From NCBI GenBank assembly GCA_041651175.1, contig JBAZJT010000007.1, positions 46,416 through 110,415 of the forward strand: a stretch of DNA of 64,000 nucleotides. Reading direction: 5' to 3'. The translations under genes and the position numbers were made by a program. This document shows positions 35,737 to 44,108 of the stretch, piece by piece. This DNA is from Elusimicrobiales bacterium. GTDB lineage: Bacteria; Elusimicrobiota; Elusimicrobia; Elusimicrobiales; Elusimicrobiaceae. The notes beneath the pieces are model-generated. The model was given only the letters and a program-made list of their open reading frames with translations. It had not been told where the DNA came from and searched no databases. Positions within the stretch are counted from its first letter, which is position 1; every line of letters begins with the position of its first letter.

Positions 35737-36809
35737 GGCGCACGCTCTGGTGCACGGTATGGGAAATAACGCTCAAGTGCGACCTGCGCTGCATCCACTG
35801 CGGCGCCTCCGCCGGCAAATGCCGCGAAAACGAGCTTGACACCCGCGAGGCGCTGGCCCTTGCCGACTCGCTGAAGAAAGCCGGCGCAAAAGGCGTCGCC
35901 CTGATGGGCGGGGAGCCGCTGCTGCGCGGCGACTGGGCGCAAATCGCCCGGCGCGTGCGGGATAACGGAATGGAGTTGTCGGTCATCACAAACGGCGCGG
36001 CGGGAACCGACGGGGATGTGGCAACGTTGAAATCCCTTTCACCCCGCGCGGTGGCCGTAAGCATAGACGCCGCCGACCCGGAGATTCACGATCTGATACG
36101 CGGCGTCCCCGGCGCATGGCGCAAGTCATGGAATTTCCTGCTTAAATGCCGCGACGCCGGGCTGCCCGTAACCGCCATAACCGCCGTCCACAAAAAAAAC
36201 CTCTCCCAGCTGGGCCCGCTGCGCGATCTGCTGCGCGGCAAAAACATCGCCTGGCAGATACAGACCGCCGGCGCGGAAGGCAGCAGATTTCCGCAGGGCC
36301 TCATGCTGGACGAGGAGGAGTTTTACTCCGTGGGGCTGTTCATCGGCGGCGTCAAAAAAAGCTGCTCCAATGCGGAACTGCCGGTAATCGGCGCGCATGA
36401 CCTGGGATACCATTCCTTCATCCTGCCGGAGCTGGGCTTGGGGGGATGGAAGGGCTGCCAGGCGGGGCTGTCCGTGCTGGGAATACAGAGCGACGGCGGG
36501 GTCAAGGGCTGCCTCGCCCTCAACGGAGAGCCGCCCGAAGCCAATGTCCGCCAAACCCCGCTGGAGCAAATCTGGGAATCGCCGGATTATTTCGCCTGCA
36601 ACCGCAATTTCAACATGCTGGAGCTGGGTGACAACTGCCGCAACTGCGAAAACCGGTTCTCGTGCAGGGGCGGCTGCGGCGAGATGAGCGCGCTGCTGAC
36701 CGGCAAAAAACACAACGACCCCTATTGTTTTCGCGCGATAGAACAAAAGCTGTTCCCGGAAAAAACCGGCAATCCGCTCTGGCGGCTGTGGCGGAGACTG
36801 CTAAAATGA
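35733..36809 (+). CDS. Radical SAM protein with SPASM domain
   Basis: 358 residues. The [4Fe-4S]-AdoMet motif is C16-x3-C20-x2-C23 (LKCDLRCIHCG), followed by GVALMGGEPLLRGDW. The C-terminal SPASM region has its full Cys set: GGWKGCQAG, GGVKGCLAL, then CRNCENRFSCRGGCGEM and a final YCF. Proteins of this type modify peptides (PqqE, sactionine and ranthipeptide synthases) or haems (NirJ/AhbC). The start is the ATG overlapping the carrier's stop; the frame is open 22 codons further upstream. Its own TGA overlaps the methyltransferase ATG. Confidence 0.9.
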   Translation: MRRTLWCTVWEITLKCDLRCIHCGASAGKCRENELDTREALALADSLKKAGAKGVALMGGEPLLRGDWAQIARRVRDNGMELSVITNGAAGTDGDVATLKSLSPRAVAVSIDAADPEIHDLIRGVPGAWRKSWNFLLKCRDAGLPVTAITAVHKKNLSQLGPLRDLLRGKNIAWQIQTAGAEGSRFPQGLMLDEEEFYSVGLFIGGVKKSCSNAELPVIGAHDLGYHSFILPELGLGGWKGCQAGLSVLGIQSDGGVKGCLALNGEPPEANVRQTPLEQIWESPDYFACNRNFNMLELGDNCRNCENRFSCRGGCGEMSALLTGKKHNDPYCFRAIEQKLFPEKTGNPLWRLWRRLLK

Positions 36810-38062
36810 AAATCAACATCGGCAGCGGGCGCGATTACCGCGCCGGATACGAGAACGCGGACCCGTTCAACCCGAACGCGGATGCCTCCTTCAGCGCGCA
36901 TTGCATGGATTTCCCCGACGAATGCGCGGAGGAAATACTGGCCGCGCAGATTATAGAGCATCTGGGATTTTTCAAGGCGGTTTTCTTTCTGGCGGAGGCT
37001 TACCGCATACTGCGCCCCGACGGGCGGCTTGTCATTGAAACGCCGGATATAGCCGAAGCTTTTGCCCGTTTCGGCGGCGCGGCGCGCGCCGGGCGGGAGC
37101 GGCTGCTGCAATGGATATACGGGCTTGAAACCGCCGGCATGGGCCATGTTTTCTGTTTCCCGGAGGAACTGCTGGCGGAAAAACTGCGCGCGCAGGGCTT
37201 TGAAATAAAAGCCGTGGAGCGTTTTGAAGCCGGAACGGACAACCCCGCCGTCCGCGTCATTGCGGAGAAAACCGAAAGCCGGGACGGCGAAATGCTGTTC
37301 TGCCGCTTCAGGCGCAGGCTTGCAGTGTGCGGCCTTGCGGATTTTTCCGAGGAAACCCTTTCCAGCGAGACGGAGGCCCTTGTAACCCGGCTGCGCAACG
37401 TTGCCGCGCCGGACGGCAGGCTGGTGGATTTGAGCGACGGCAAGGTTTTCGCTTCCTGCCTCTATGAATCCGCCTGCTGCGCGCCGGCGGTGTCCGTATT
37501 TTTCAGAACGCTTGAAAACGCCGGGCTTTCGCCGGGCATTTATCTGCGCGCCGCGCTTATACTGGAAGGCGGCGCATTCAGCGCCCGCTGCGAGCGGGAA
37601 TTCCTGGCCATACCGCCCGCGCCGCTGTCGCAGGACGCCGCATTTGCAAAAACCGCCGCCTGGTCCCGCGCCGCGATTGACAGAATTCTGGCGGGCAAAA
37701 GCGTCTGCGAAGCCTGCTCCTCCTGCGGGCCGGACCTGTTGGGCGAAGGCGCGCACAAAAAGCGGGCGAAAGCATTTTTCTCGCAAAAAATGCTTTCGCT
37801 AAAGGCGCAGGAGGAATTCTCGGCGGGACTCAAAGCCGCCTCCTGCGGGGATTATCATGCCGCGTTGTCCGCATTTGAACTGTCCGCCGGATATTACCGC
37901 GACTGCCCGGACACCTATATAAATCTGGCGTATTGCGCCGCCGCGCTGGGAATGAATCAGCAAAGCGAAAGATGGAAGGACTGCGCGCGGCAATGCGGCG
38001 GTTTGCGCGGGGACGCGGAAGTTTGCTTGAGTGTTCCCTGGCGAGGAGACCATGAACAATAA
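36806..38062 (+). CDS. SAM methyltransferase with helical-repeat C-terminus
   Basis: 418 residues. The N-terminal half is a Methyltransf_11-type domain: INIGSGRDYRAGYENADPF, AAQIIEHLGFFKAVFFLAE and RILRPDGRLVIETPD. A middle region (~215-330) with several Cys is unassigned. The C-terminus (~340-410, LKAASCGDYHAALSAFELSAGYY then TYINLAYCAAALGM) is TPR-like. The substrate could be the small lipoprotein encoded next, or a radical-SAM product. 11-bp overlap with the following gene. Confidence 0.82.
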   Translation: MKINIGSGRDYRAGYENADPFNPNADASFSAHCMDFPDECAEEILAAQIIEHLGFFKAVFFLAEAYRILRPDGRLVIETPDIAEAFARFGGAARAGRERLLQWIYGLETAGMGHVFCFPEELLAEKLRAQGFEIKAVERFEAGTDNPAVRVIAEKTESRDGEMLFCRFRRRLAVCGLADFSEETLSSETEALVTRLRNVAAPDGRLVDLSDGKVFASCLYESACCAPAVSVFFRTLENAGLSPGIYLRAALILEGGAFSARCEREFLAIPPAPLSQDAAFAKTAAWSRAAIDRILAGKSVCEACSSCGPDLLGEGAHKKRAKAFFSQKMLSLKAQEEFSAGLKAASCGDYHAALSAFELSAGYYRDCPDTYINLAYCAAALGMNQQSERWKDCARQCGGLRGDAEVCLSVPWRGDHEQ

Positions 38063-38342
38063 ACTTCTGGAACTGGCAAAACGCGCCGGCGCGACCGAAA
38101 GCGAGACCAAAGCCCTGCTTGGAGGCGGTTTTTTCGCGCTGTGCGCCGCAGTTGCGGCGGTGCTGCTCTCCGGCTGCGCAGGCGGCAAAGCCAAAAAAAC
38201 CGACGCGCAGCAGCAGCCGTCAAAGCAGGAAGCCGCCCCCGTCGCGCCGCAATCCGCCACGCCGGAAAAGGATGACGGCCCCTGGCCCGGCTACCCCACC
38301 GGAACGCGCTATAACACCGTCAGCCCGCTTGATTTCGCCTGA
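38052..38342 (+). CDS. Small atypical lipoprotein, last gene of radical-SAM operon
   Basis: 96 residues, unrecognised. GGAG 3 bp before ATG 38052. Residues 1-27 are hydrophilic with a leader-like LLELAKRAGATESETKALLGGG, then a hydrophobic stretch ending in a perfect lipobox LLSGC (Cys near 43), then a Lys/Gln/Pro-rich linker and an aromatic tail (GPWPGYPTGTRYNTV). The n-region before the lipobox is far longer than usual. Either a lipoprotein with an odd signal, or a precursor whose leader recruits the modifying enzymes. Confidence 0.65.
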   Translation: MNNKLLELAKRAGATESETKALLGGGFFALCAAVAAVLLSGCAGGKAKKTDAQQQPSKQEAAPVAPQSATPEKDDGPWPGYPTGTRYNTVSPLDFA

Positions 38343-38449
38343 ACCGCGCAACAAACCCGCCACTAAACACACAACCCCGCAAATTGCAGCCGGACAGCGG
38401 AATTCGACGGCGATAGGCGGACAATCCTGCCGGATTTTCACAAGGAAAA

Positions 38450-38482
38450 AAGTCCGGACAATCTGTGGAAATCTGTGCTCTT
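38450..38482. repeat. Short dispersed intergenic repeat, degenerate copy
   Basis: AAGTCCGGACAATCTGTGG followed by AAATCTGTGCTCTT resembles the sequence at 46341-46381. It lies within the 274-bp non-coding gap 38343-38616, where I see no other feature except the PHP promoter. Confidence 0.5.
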
Positions 38483-38601
38483 CTTTTGGAAATCCCCGAG
38501 CAGTACGATAGATAGAATCTTCTCCGTCTAGTTCCGGTTCTAGCTATGCGCATGAATGGTAGCCTGAACTGGACAGTAGCAAGAACTTCCTAGGTAAGAC
38601 A

Positions 38602-38610
38602 TGCTAGGAT
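38602..38610 (+). promoter_or_regulatory. Extended -10 promoter of the PHP gene
   Basis: TGC-TAGGAT, then AGTTTA (6 bp), then ATG 38617. Confidence 0.6.
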
Positions 38611-38616
38611 AGTTTA

Positions 38617-39417
38617 ATGATAGATGCCCATGTTCATATCGAACGCGGACCGTATACTCTCGATTGGCTTAAGCGGTTTATCAGCACTGCCATAAGCCGA
38701 AAGATAACTGAAATACATTTTTTGGAGCATTCATTCCGGTTTACGGAATTTAAGGATATTTATAATGAAGCAATTGCCCATCCCCGGTATGGCAACCGGC
38801 AAAAAGACTGGCTAGAGAAAAGGGCCACATTATCTTTAAGTGATTATCAAAGGCTTATTCTCAAAACTCGGCAGGAAGTCTTCCCGGTAAAAGTAATGTT
38901 CGGCCTTGAGGTTTGCTATTTCCCCGGAATGGAAACGCAAATAAAAGCCGCCCTATGCGGCTTCAATTGGGATTTTATGACAGGGGCTATCCACTGGATA
39001 AACGGCTGGGGGTTCGACCATAAGGAAAGTGTCGCGGAATGGAAATTGGTGGATGTGAATGCAGTTTACCGCGATTACTATAACGAAATGATGCTTTTAG
39101 TAAAAAGTGGGATTTTTACCCATTTGGCACACCCGGATTCAATCAAATGCTTCAAATATCATCCCAGCGAAAATTTCTCGGAAACTTATACCATGCTCGC
39201 ATCCAAATTAGCCAAGAATGGCATGTATGCGGAAATAAGCGGCGGATTAAAATTAAATTATGGACTGGATGCAATAGGTCCATGTCAAGGACTGCTGTCC
39301 TCTTTTGCCGCACATCATGTAAAACTGATTGCCGCATCAGATGCGCATAAGCCGGAAGATGTCGGATGTTACATTTTAGAAGCTGAAAACATAATAAAGA
39401 ATTGCCAAACAAAATAA
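38617..39417 (+). CDS. PHP-domain phosphoesterase (histidinol-phosphatase-like)
   Basis: 266 residues. PHP metal motifs: MIDAHVHIERG at the N-terminus, FLEHSFRFTEF, MFGLEVCYFPG, GAIHWINGWGFDH, FTHLAHPDSIKCF and IAASDAHKPEDVG. Matches HisK-type histidinol phosphatases, but there are no his genes nearby, so the substrate is open. Much more AT-rich than its neighbours, with AT-ending codons throughout, which suggests recent acquisition. The 205 bp downstream to 39622 hold nothing I can identify. Confidence 0.85.
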   Translation: MIDAHVHIERGPYTLDWLKRFISTAISRKITEIHFLEHSFRFTEFKDIYNEAIAHPRYGNRQKDWLEKRATLSLSDYQRLILKTRQEVFPVKVMFGLEVCYFPGMETQIKAALCGFNWDFMTGAIHWINGWGFDHKESVAEWKLVDVNAVYRDYYNEMMLLVKSGIFTHLAHPDSIKCFKYHPSENFSETYTMLASKLAKNGMYAEISGGLKLNYGLDAIGPCQGLLSSFAAHHVKLIAASDAHKPEDVGCYILEAENIIKNCQTK

Positions 39418-39622
39418 TGGCGTATCTGCCTTTTCTCTAAACAATATACCCCATCCCTGTCTGCGGTCACCGTTGCTCCCTTTGCGTCATTTAGGAATAT
39501 TGTCGATAACACCCAAAACATTGCCGATGAGCACCGTCCGCACGCATGTCGGGCTGTTGCATGGGACATTATTTATGTCTCACTCAATATATTGCGGGAA
39601 TGCCGCCTGGAAGTTCGGCGGG

Positions 39623-40456
39623 TTAGACTTCTATCCGCATGTCTTCGGCGGCGGCGAAAATTTCAAGGCGCAGGCCCGCTTTCTGGGCGCGGGCGCGGCA
39701 GTTGTTTACAATCTCGTCAACCTGGCTGTCGGCGCGGTCCTGATTGTGGTGGAAAAGACCCAGCCGCTTCACCCCGGATTGCATGGCAAGCTCCAGCGCA
39801 AGCTCCGGCGTGGAATGGCCCCAACCGATTCTTGAGGAGTATTCGTCCGGCAGATAGTCGGCGTCGTGGACCAGCAGGTCCGCGCCTTTGCAGGCTTTCA
39901 CGTATCCCGGAAAATCCAGCCCGCCCTTGTGGGAGCTTAAAAGCTCGTTGTCGGTCAGGAAAACGAATTTTTTGCCGTCCTCGCGGAAAATGTAGCCGTT
40001 GCCGCCGTTGGGATGGTTGAGGGGGACCGGCTCTATCGCCATGGATCTGAAAAGGCCGTTGCAGGACCTGGCGGATTTGACGGAGGCGGACACATCGTCA
40101 AAATCCACCGGGAAATTGGGCGCGCGCATTATGTTTGCGACCATGTCTTTCACGGCGCTTTTGGCATGGGGGCAGCCTATAAGCTCTATGGCGAAGGATT
40201 TGCGGTACAGCGGTTCAAAAAACGGGAACCCCATTATATGGTCCCAGTGGGAATGCGTCAGCAGAATGCGGCAGCTTTTTGCCCCGGCGGCAAGCAACTC
40301 TTTGCCCAGCCTGCGTATGCCGGTGCCGGCGTCTATGATTGTAAGCTCGTTTTTGGAATCGCGCACCTCCACGCAGGCGGTGTTGCCGCCGTAGCGGAGG
40401 TATTCCGCCCCGCAGACCGGGATGCTGCCCCGCACGCCCCAGAACCTGATGCGCAT
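39623..40456 (-). CDS. Metallo-beta-lactamase-fold hydrolase
   Basis: 277 residues. MRIRFWGVRGSIPVCG with YGGNTACVEV opens the fold. HSHWDH is the metal motif, with later ligands in PLNHPNGG, FLTDNE and LVHDADYLPDEY, then GHSTPELALELA. This is the PhnP/cyclic-nucleotide phosphodiesterase-like subgroup often encoded beside sensory genes. Substrate unknown. ATG is 6 bp after TGTTATATT, with a TTGTGC 17 bp further upstream. Confidence 0.87.
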   Translation of the reverse strand: MRIRFWGVRGSIPVCGAEYLRYGGNTACVEVRDSKNELTIIDAGTGIRRLGKELLAAGAKSCRILLTHSHWDHIMGFPFFEPLYRKSFAIELIGCPHAKSAVKDMVANIMRAPNFPVDFDDVSASVKSARSCNGLFRSMAIEPVPLNHPNGGNGYIFREDGKKFVFLTDNELLSSHKGGLDFPGYVKACKGADLLVHDADYLPDEYSSRIGWGHSTPELALELAMQSGVKRLGLFHHNQDRADSQVDEIVNNCRARAQKAGLRLEIFAAAEDMRIEV

Positions 40457-40462
40457 ATCGTT

Positions 40463-40471
40463 AATATAACA
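40463..40471 (-). promoter_or_regulatory. Extended -10 promoter of the MBL-fold gene
   Basis: Minus strand TGT-TATATT, then AACGAT (6 bp), then ATG. A TTGTGC hexamer sits 17 bp upstream of the -10 (40491-40486). Confidence 0.65.
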
Positions 40472-40513
40472 GAAATGGTACTACCGCACAATGCCATTTT
40501 AATCACATGGCAA

Positions 40514-40561
40514 AACCCTCTCCCGGAGGCGGGTTGTGAAAGCTGCGGCGTTTGAACGCCG
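40514..40561 (-). terminator. Two hairpins downstream of anmK
   Basis: CGGCGT TCAA ACGCCG (40561-40546) followed by AACCC ... GGGTT and TTTTG on the minus strand. Likely ends the ndk-murQ-anmK transcript. Confidence 0.45.
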
Positions 40562-40572
40562 GTTGCGGCGGC

Positions 40573-41664
40573 TTACAGCGTTATCTTGCCCAGTATGCGC
40601 GGATGCCTTGCGCCGGTGGCGGCGGGACAGTGGTTTGTCCTGCGGTTCCATGCGAAATGGGCCATCAGCGCGAAGCAGGCCGGCTCCTTGGCAAGCTCGT
40701 CCAGCCCGTAATCGGAACTGCGGCTTACCTTGACGGGACTCAGCAGCTTTCCAATATTACTCATAAGGACGGGGTTTAGCGCGCCGCCGCCGCTGACTAT
40801 CATTTCTCCGGCTCCGGGCATGAATCTTTTTGCGGCGAGGCTTATGGATGCGGCGGTGAAATAATTCAGCGTCGCCATGACGTTGCAAATGTTTTTCCGC
40901 GTCAGCGCGCCGAAATTCTCGCTCAGAAACTGCGGCCCGAACTGCGCACGGTCAAGCGATTTAGGCGGCTTCTGCCTGAAAAACGGCATTTTCAGCCATT
41001 TCTCCGCCTTTTCCGCGTCGGCTGTGCCGGCGGCGGCGAGCTTGCCGTCCCGGTCATAAGCCAGCCTGCCGTTTGTGGCTATGCGCGCGGCATCGTCCAT
41101 AAGGCAGTTGCCGGGGCCGGTGTCGAAACCGAAGGTTTTAACGCCCCTGCCCGCGATTGCGATATTGCCGATGCCGCCGATGTTCTGCAAAAGCTTCGGC
41201 CTGCCGGAACCGAACAAATAGTTGTCCAGAAAAGGCACCAGCGGCGCGCCTTCGCCGCCGGCGGCCATGTCGCGCGGTCGGAAATCTGAAACCACGGGGA
41301 TGCCAAGCTCCGCCAGGAAAGACGGCTCGCCTATCTGCAATGTGTGCGGGGGATTGTCCGCCGGATAATGGCACACCGTCTGGCCGTGGGAGCCGATGAC
41401 CTCCACCTCGCTTTTTCTGATGCCGTGTTCTTTGAGGAACAGCGCGGTTTTTTCGGCGAATATGACGCCCAGCGCGAAGTTCAGGCGCGAAAGGCCGCGT
41501 ACGTCCAGCCGGGCGGCGCGTATTATCTCCGCCTGAAGTTTGGGCGGATAGGGGTATGTTTTCGCCACAGCCACGGCGAAGGGATTGGTTTTTACCGCCG
41601 CGATGGACACCCCGTCCGCCGAAGTGCCCGACATCAGCCCCAGCGCGTATTTATTCAATGACAT
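40573..41664 (-). CDS. anmK: Anhydro-N-acetylmuramic acid kinase
   Basis: Phosphorylates 1,6-anhydroMurNAc from recycled peptidoglycan to MurNAc-6-P, the substrate of MurQ. 363 residues. LGLMSGTSADGVSIA phosphate loop, VIGSHGQTVCHYP, FRPRDMAAGGEGAPLVPFLD, GGIGNIAIAG, DTGPGNCLMDD and MIVSGGGALNPVLM are family hallmarks. Start is ATG 41662-41664, inside the end of murQ (14-bp overlap), with GGAGG 11 bp upstream. Confidence 0.96.
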   Translation of the reverse strand: MSLNKYALGLMSGTSADGVSIAAVKTNPFAVAVAKTYPYPPKLQAEIIRAARLDVRGLSRLNFALGVIFAEKTALFLKEHGIRKSEVEVIGSHGQTVCHYPADNPPHTLQIGEPSFLAELGIPVVSDFRPRDMAAGGEGAPLVPFLDNYLFGSGRPKLLQNIGGIGNIAIAGRGVKTFGFDTGPGNCLMDDAARIATNGRLAYDRDGKLAAAGTADAEKAEKWLKMPFFRQKPPKSLDRAQFGPQFLSENFGALTRKNICNVMATLNYFTAASISLAAKRFMPGAGEMIVSGGGALNPVLMSNIGKLLSPVKVSRSSDYGLDELAKEPACFALMAHFAWNRRTNHCPAATGARHPRILGKITL

Positions 41665-42550
41665 CTTTAAGGAAACCTCCAGACCTGGCCAGCAGCTCCG
41701 CCGCTTTTTTGCGGTCCACATTCAGCAGCGCCATGATGACGGCGGCTTTTATATCGTAATCCGTCTGCTCCAGCAGCGTGCGCGCGCGCTGCGGCGTGGT
41801 TCCCGCTATGCGGCACACCAGCCGCTGCGCCCGCGCCACCAGCTTGCGCGAGGTGGGGCGCAAATCCACCATCCAGTTTTTGTACGCTTTGCCCAGGCTT
41901 ACCATTGCGCCTGTGGAAATTGAATTAAGCACCAGCTTTGTCGCCGTGCCCGCTTTCATGCGGGTGGAGCCGGAAATGGCCTCCGGGCCGGGGAAGGGGG
42001 CCACTATCACATCCGCATCTTTGTTCTCGTGCCTCAGATTGCAGGTTACAAGCGCGGTGGAGCATCCCAGCTTTTTTGCGGCCTTAAGCGCGCCCGCCAC
42101 ATACGGCGTTATGCCGCTGGCGGCTATGCCGACGACGCAGTCCCCGCGCGCGGCCTGAGCGCGCAGGTCCTTTGCGCCCTGCACGGGGTCGTCCTCGGCG
42201 CCTTCCTTTGCGCGGAACACCGAGTTTTTCCCGCCGGCCATGATGGCGATTATCCGTTTGCGGTCCGTGCCGTAGGTGGGGGGGCATTCCGCGGCCTCCA
42301 GCACACCCAGCCTGCCGCTTGTGCCCGCGCCGACAAAAATTATTTTCCCGCCGCAGGAATAAGACTTCGCCGCCAGCCGGGCGGCTTTTTCAATCTCCGG
42401 TATGACTTTTGCCACGGCGGCGGGGACAAGGGCGTCCTCGCGGTTTATCTTGGCGATGACGCTGCGCAGCGGAATGCGGTCCATGTCCAGTGTGCGCGGG
42501 TTCTGCTGCTCGGTCGGTATGGCGGCGTATTTTGAAAGCGGTATTTTCAT
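41651..42550 (-). CDS. murQ: N-acetylmuramic acid 6-phosphate etherase
   Basis: Removes D-lactate from MurNAc-6-P, giving GlcNAc-6-P. 299 residues. TEQQNPRTLDMDRI, the SIS-domain IIFVGAGTSGRLGVLEAAECPPTYG with catalytic acidic residues, GIAASGITPYVAGAL, and GSTRMKAGTATKLVLNSIST. Order murQ-anmK completes a two-step recycling module. The ATG overlaps the upstream hydrolase stop by 4 bp. Confidence 0.97.
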   Translation of the reverse strand: MKIPLSKYAAIPTEQQNPRTLDMDRIPLRSVIAKINREDALVPAAVAKVIPEIEKAARLAAKSYSCGGKIIFVGAGTSGRLGVLEAAECPPTYGTDRKRIIAIMAGGKNSVFRAKEGAEDDPVQGAKDLRAQAARGDCVVGIAASGITPYVAGALKAAKKLGCSTALVTCNLRHENKDADVIVAPFPGPEAISGSTRMKAGTATKLVLNSISTGAMVSLGKAYKNWMVDLRPTSRKLVARAQRLVCRIAGTTPQRARTLLEQTDYDIKAAVIMALLNVDRKKAAELLARSGGFLKDVIE

Positions 42551-43563
42551 TGTTGTTCCTCCGTATCGTCGGGCATGGTGAATTCGTCGGCGGATTCCTC
42601 GCCGCCGTCCTCTTTTTCCGGGGCTGGCGCGGCTTGTGCCGGCGCGGCGGCCTGCGATTGCTGTATTTCCGGCGGCATTTCCGGCGTTTTAAGCCACTGC
42701 AACAGAACCGCAATCATCTGCCGCGACAGCAGACGCCAGCTGGGGCCTTTTGCGGCGGTCATAAATACCGTTCTGGACGAGCCAGTGCCGAATTTCGCGA
42801 TATTATAAAGTATCAGCGCTTCCTGGAAAACGCGTGGATCGTTTGCGGCGCAGAGCATCAGAAGCGGGCGGCTGCCGTAGACGCGCATCGGGTTCACGGC
42901 CAGCACATCCCTGCTGGCGTTTAACGTGGGCGACAGCAGCGCCGTCATCGCAACCTGCGGATGCATTGCCGCGAATTTGACGGCCAGATTCGCCCCCAGC
43001 CCCGCGCCGATGAGCGCCACGCGGGATTCGTCTATGCCCTGCGCCGCCAGAAAAGAGATGGCCGCCTCAATATCGCGCGTCATCAGGTTGAATTCGTTGT
43101 CGGTGCCGGCGCGGCGGAAATTGCGCCACGCCGTGGGCGCTCCCGAGGGGTCCTTGATGCTGGCCCCGTGCCCGCGCAAATCCAGCGCAATGTATCCGAA
43201 CCCCTGCCTTGCCAGTTCCGCCGCCAGCGGCTTCCAGTCGTTTTTGTTCCTGCCTATGGAGTGCAGCAGCATCACCACCGGGCGCGAGCCCGACGGACTG
43301 AAATAGCTGGCTGCGGTTTTCCAGTTATCGGCAGCCGCAAGGATTATGTCCGGTCCGGCAAAGCCTTTATATCCCCCCGCAGGCGCGGTGATGCCGGACT
43401 GCCGTCCGGGCGGAGCGGCCTCCGCCGCGGGCGCGCCGGTCTCCTCCCCGGAATCCTGATAGCCGGCTTCCTCGTAAGAATCGTCCTGCGCCCGCGCGGG
43501 ACCACACAGGCAGGCCGCGGCCGCAAATGCCAGCAGGAATGTTTTCAGAGGTTTGGAAACCAT
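42547..43563 (-). CDS. Exported alpha/beta-hydrolase-fold protein lacking the nucleophile Ser
   Basis: 338 residues. Signal peptide (1-~25, CLCGPARAQ), an acidic linker, then an alpha/beta-hydrolase domain (~90-290): VVMLLHSIGRNKNDW, ALDLRGHGAS, and a nucleophile elbow reading ALIGAGLGANLAV, with G188 where GxSxG has Ser. LCAANDPRVF could supply the acid. The acidic/Pro/Gln tail (~300-338) is low complexity. Probably catalytically dead or re-purposed. Overlaps murQ by 4 bp and ndk by 19 bp. Confidence 0.82.
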   Translation of the reverse strand: MVSKPLKTFLLAFAAAACLCGPARAQDDSYEEAGYQDSGEETGAPAAEAAPPGRQSGITAPAGGYKGFAGPDIILAAADNWKTAASYFSPSGSRPVVMLLHSIGRNKNDWKPLAAELARQGFGYIALDLRGHGASIKDPSGAPTAWRNFRRAGTDNEFNLMTRDIEAAISFLAAQGIDESRVALIGAGLGANLAVKFAAMHPQVAMTALLSPTLNASRDVLAVNPMRVYGSRPLLMLCAANDPRVFQEALILYNIAKFGTGSSRTVFMTAAKGPSWRLLSRQMIAVLLQWLKTPEMPPEIQQSQAAAPAQAAPAPEKEDGGEESADEFTMPDDTEEQQ

Positions 43564-43985
43564 AGCGCTATTTCGCGCTCGGCGTCGGCGGCGCCGCTGG
43601 AGGCGTGGACCACATTCTCCATCAGCCCGTTGCGGATTTTGCCGAAACAGCCGCGCACGGTGCCAGGCGCGGCCTCGTCGGGGTTGGTCGCGCCGACCAC
43701 ATGCCGTATCGCTGTCACGGCGTCCTCGCCTTTGAATACAAAGGCGTAAACCCTGCCGCCGGACTGCGGGTGCAGGTCGCCCTTGAGGAAGTTGACTATG
43801 CCGTTAAAAAACGGTTTGCCTTCATGCTCGCGGTAATGTGCGCGGGCCAGCGAATCGCTTGGCCTCACCACCGCCGCGGCCACAAGCTCCATGCCGGAGG
43901 ATTCCAGCTTGTCCAGCGTAAGCCCCGCCAGCCGCCGGGCCACGCCGTCAGGTTTGATAAGCACAAGCGTCCGTTCCATTGCCAT
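43545..43985 (-). CDS. ndk: Nucleoside diphosphate kinase
   Basis: Transfers gamma-phosphate between NTPs and NDPs. 146 residues. RTLVLIKPDGVAR, GATNPDEAAPGTVRGCFG and the phospho-acceptor H127 in ENVVHASSGAADAEREI. HASS replaces the usual HASD/S. There are two candidate ATGs two codons apart; the first lies 6 bp after TGTTACAAT and is preferred if the mRNA is leaderless. Confidence 0.96.
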   Translation of the reverse strand: MAMERTLVLIKPDGVARRLAGLTLDKLESSGMELVAAAVVRPSDSLARAHYREHEGKPFFNGIVNFLKGDLHPQSGGRVYAFVFKGEDAVTAIRHVVGATNPDEAAPGTVRGCFGKIRNGLMENVVHASSGAADAEREIALWFPNL

Positions 43986-43991
43986 GCAGGC

Positions 43992-44000
43992 ATTGTAACA
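43992..44000 (-). promoter_or_regulatory. Extended -10 promoter of ndk
   Basis: Minus strand TGT-TACAAT, GCCTGC (6 bp), ATG. It lies 5 bp from box D, which faces the other way. Confidence 0.6.
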
Positions 44001-44005
44001 ATTTG

Positions 44006-44049
44006 TAGGACTTTTGGCTCATGCCATCGTCCGGCGTCTTTGCGATACT
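44006..44049 (+). promoter_or_regulatory. Exported-protein box D and -10
   Basis: TAGGACTTTTGGCTCATG (44006-44023), 20-bp spacer, GATACT (44044-44049). The transcript for the gene at 44109 would have a leader of about 53 nt. Shared intergenic region with ndk. Confidence 0.68.
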
Positions 44050-44108
44050 ATATGCGGCTGCGTCGGGACGAATAGCGGACTGGGCGCAAATCAGTCAGGA
44101 GATAAAAG

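Noticed and set aside
36798..36806. TGCTAAAAT at the radical-SAM/methyltransferase junction as an internal promoter
   Set aside because: The -10 would overlap the methyltransferase ATG itself, so it cannot start that gene's mRNA. The word arises from codons at the stop/start overlap.
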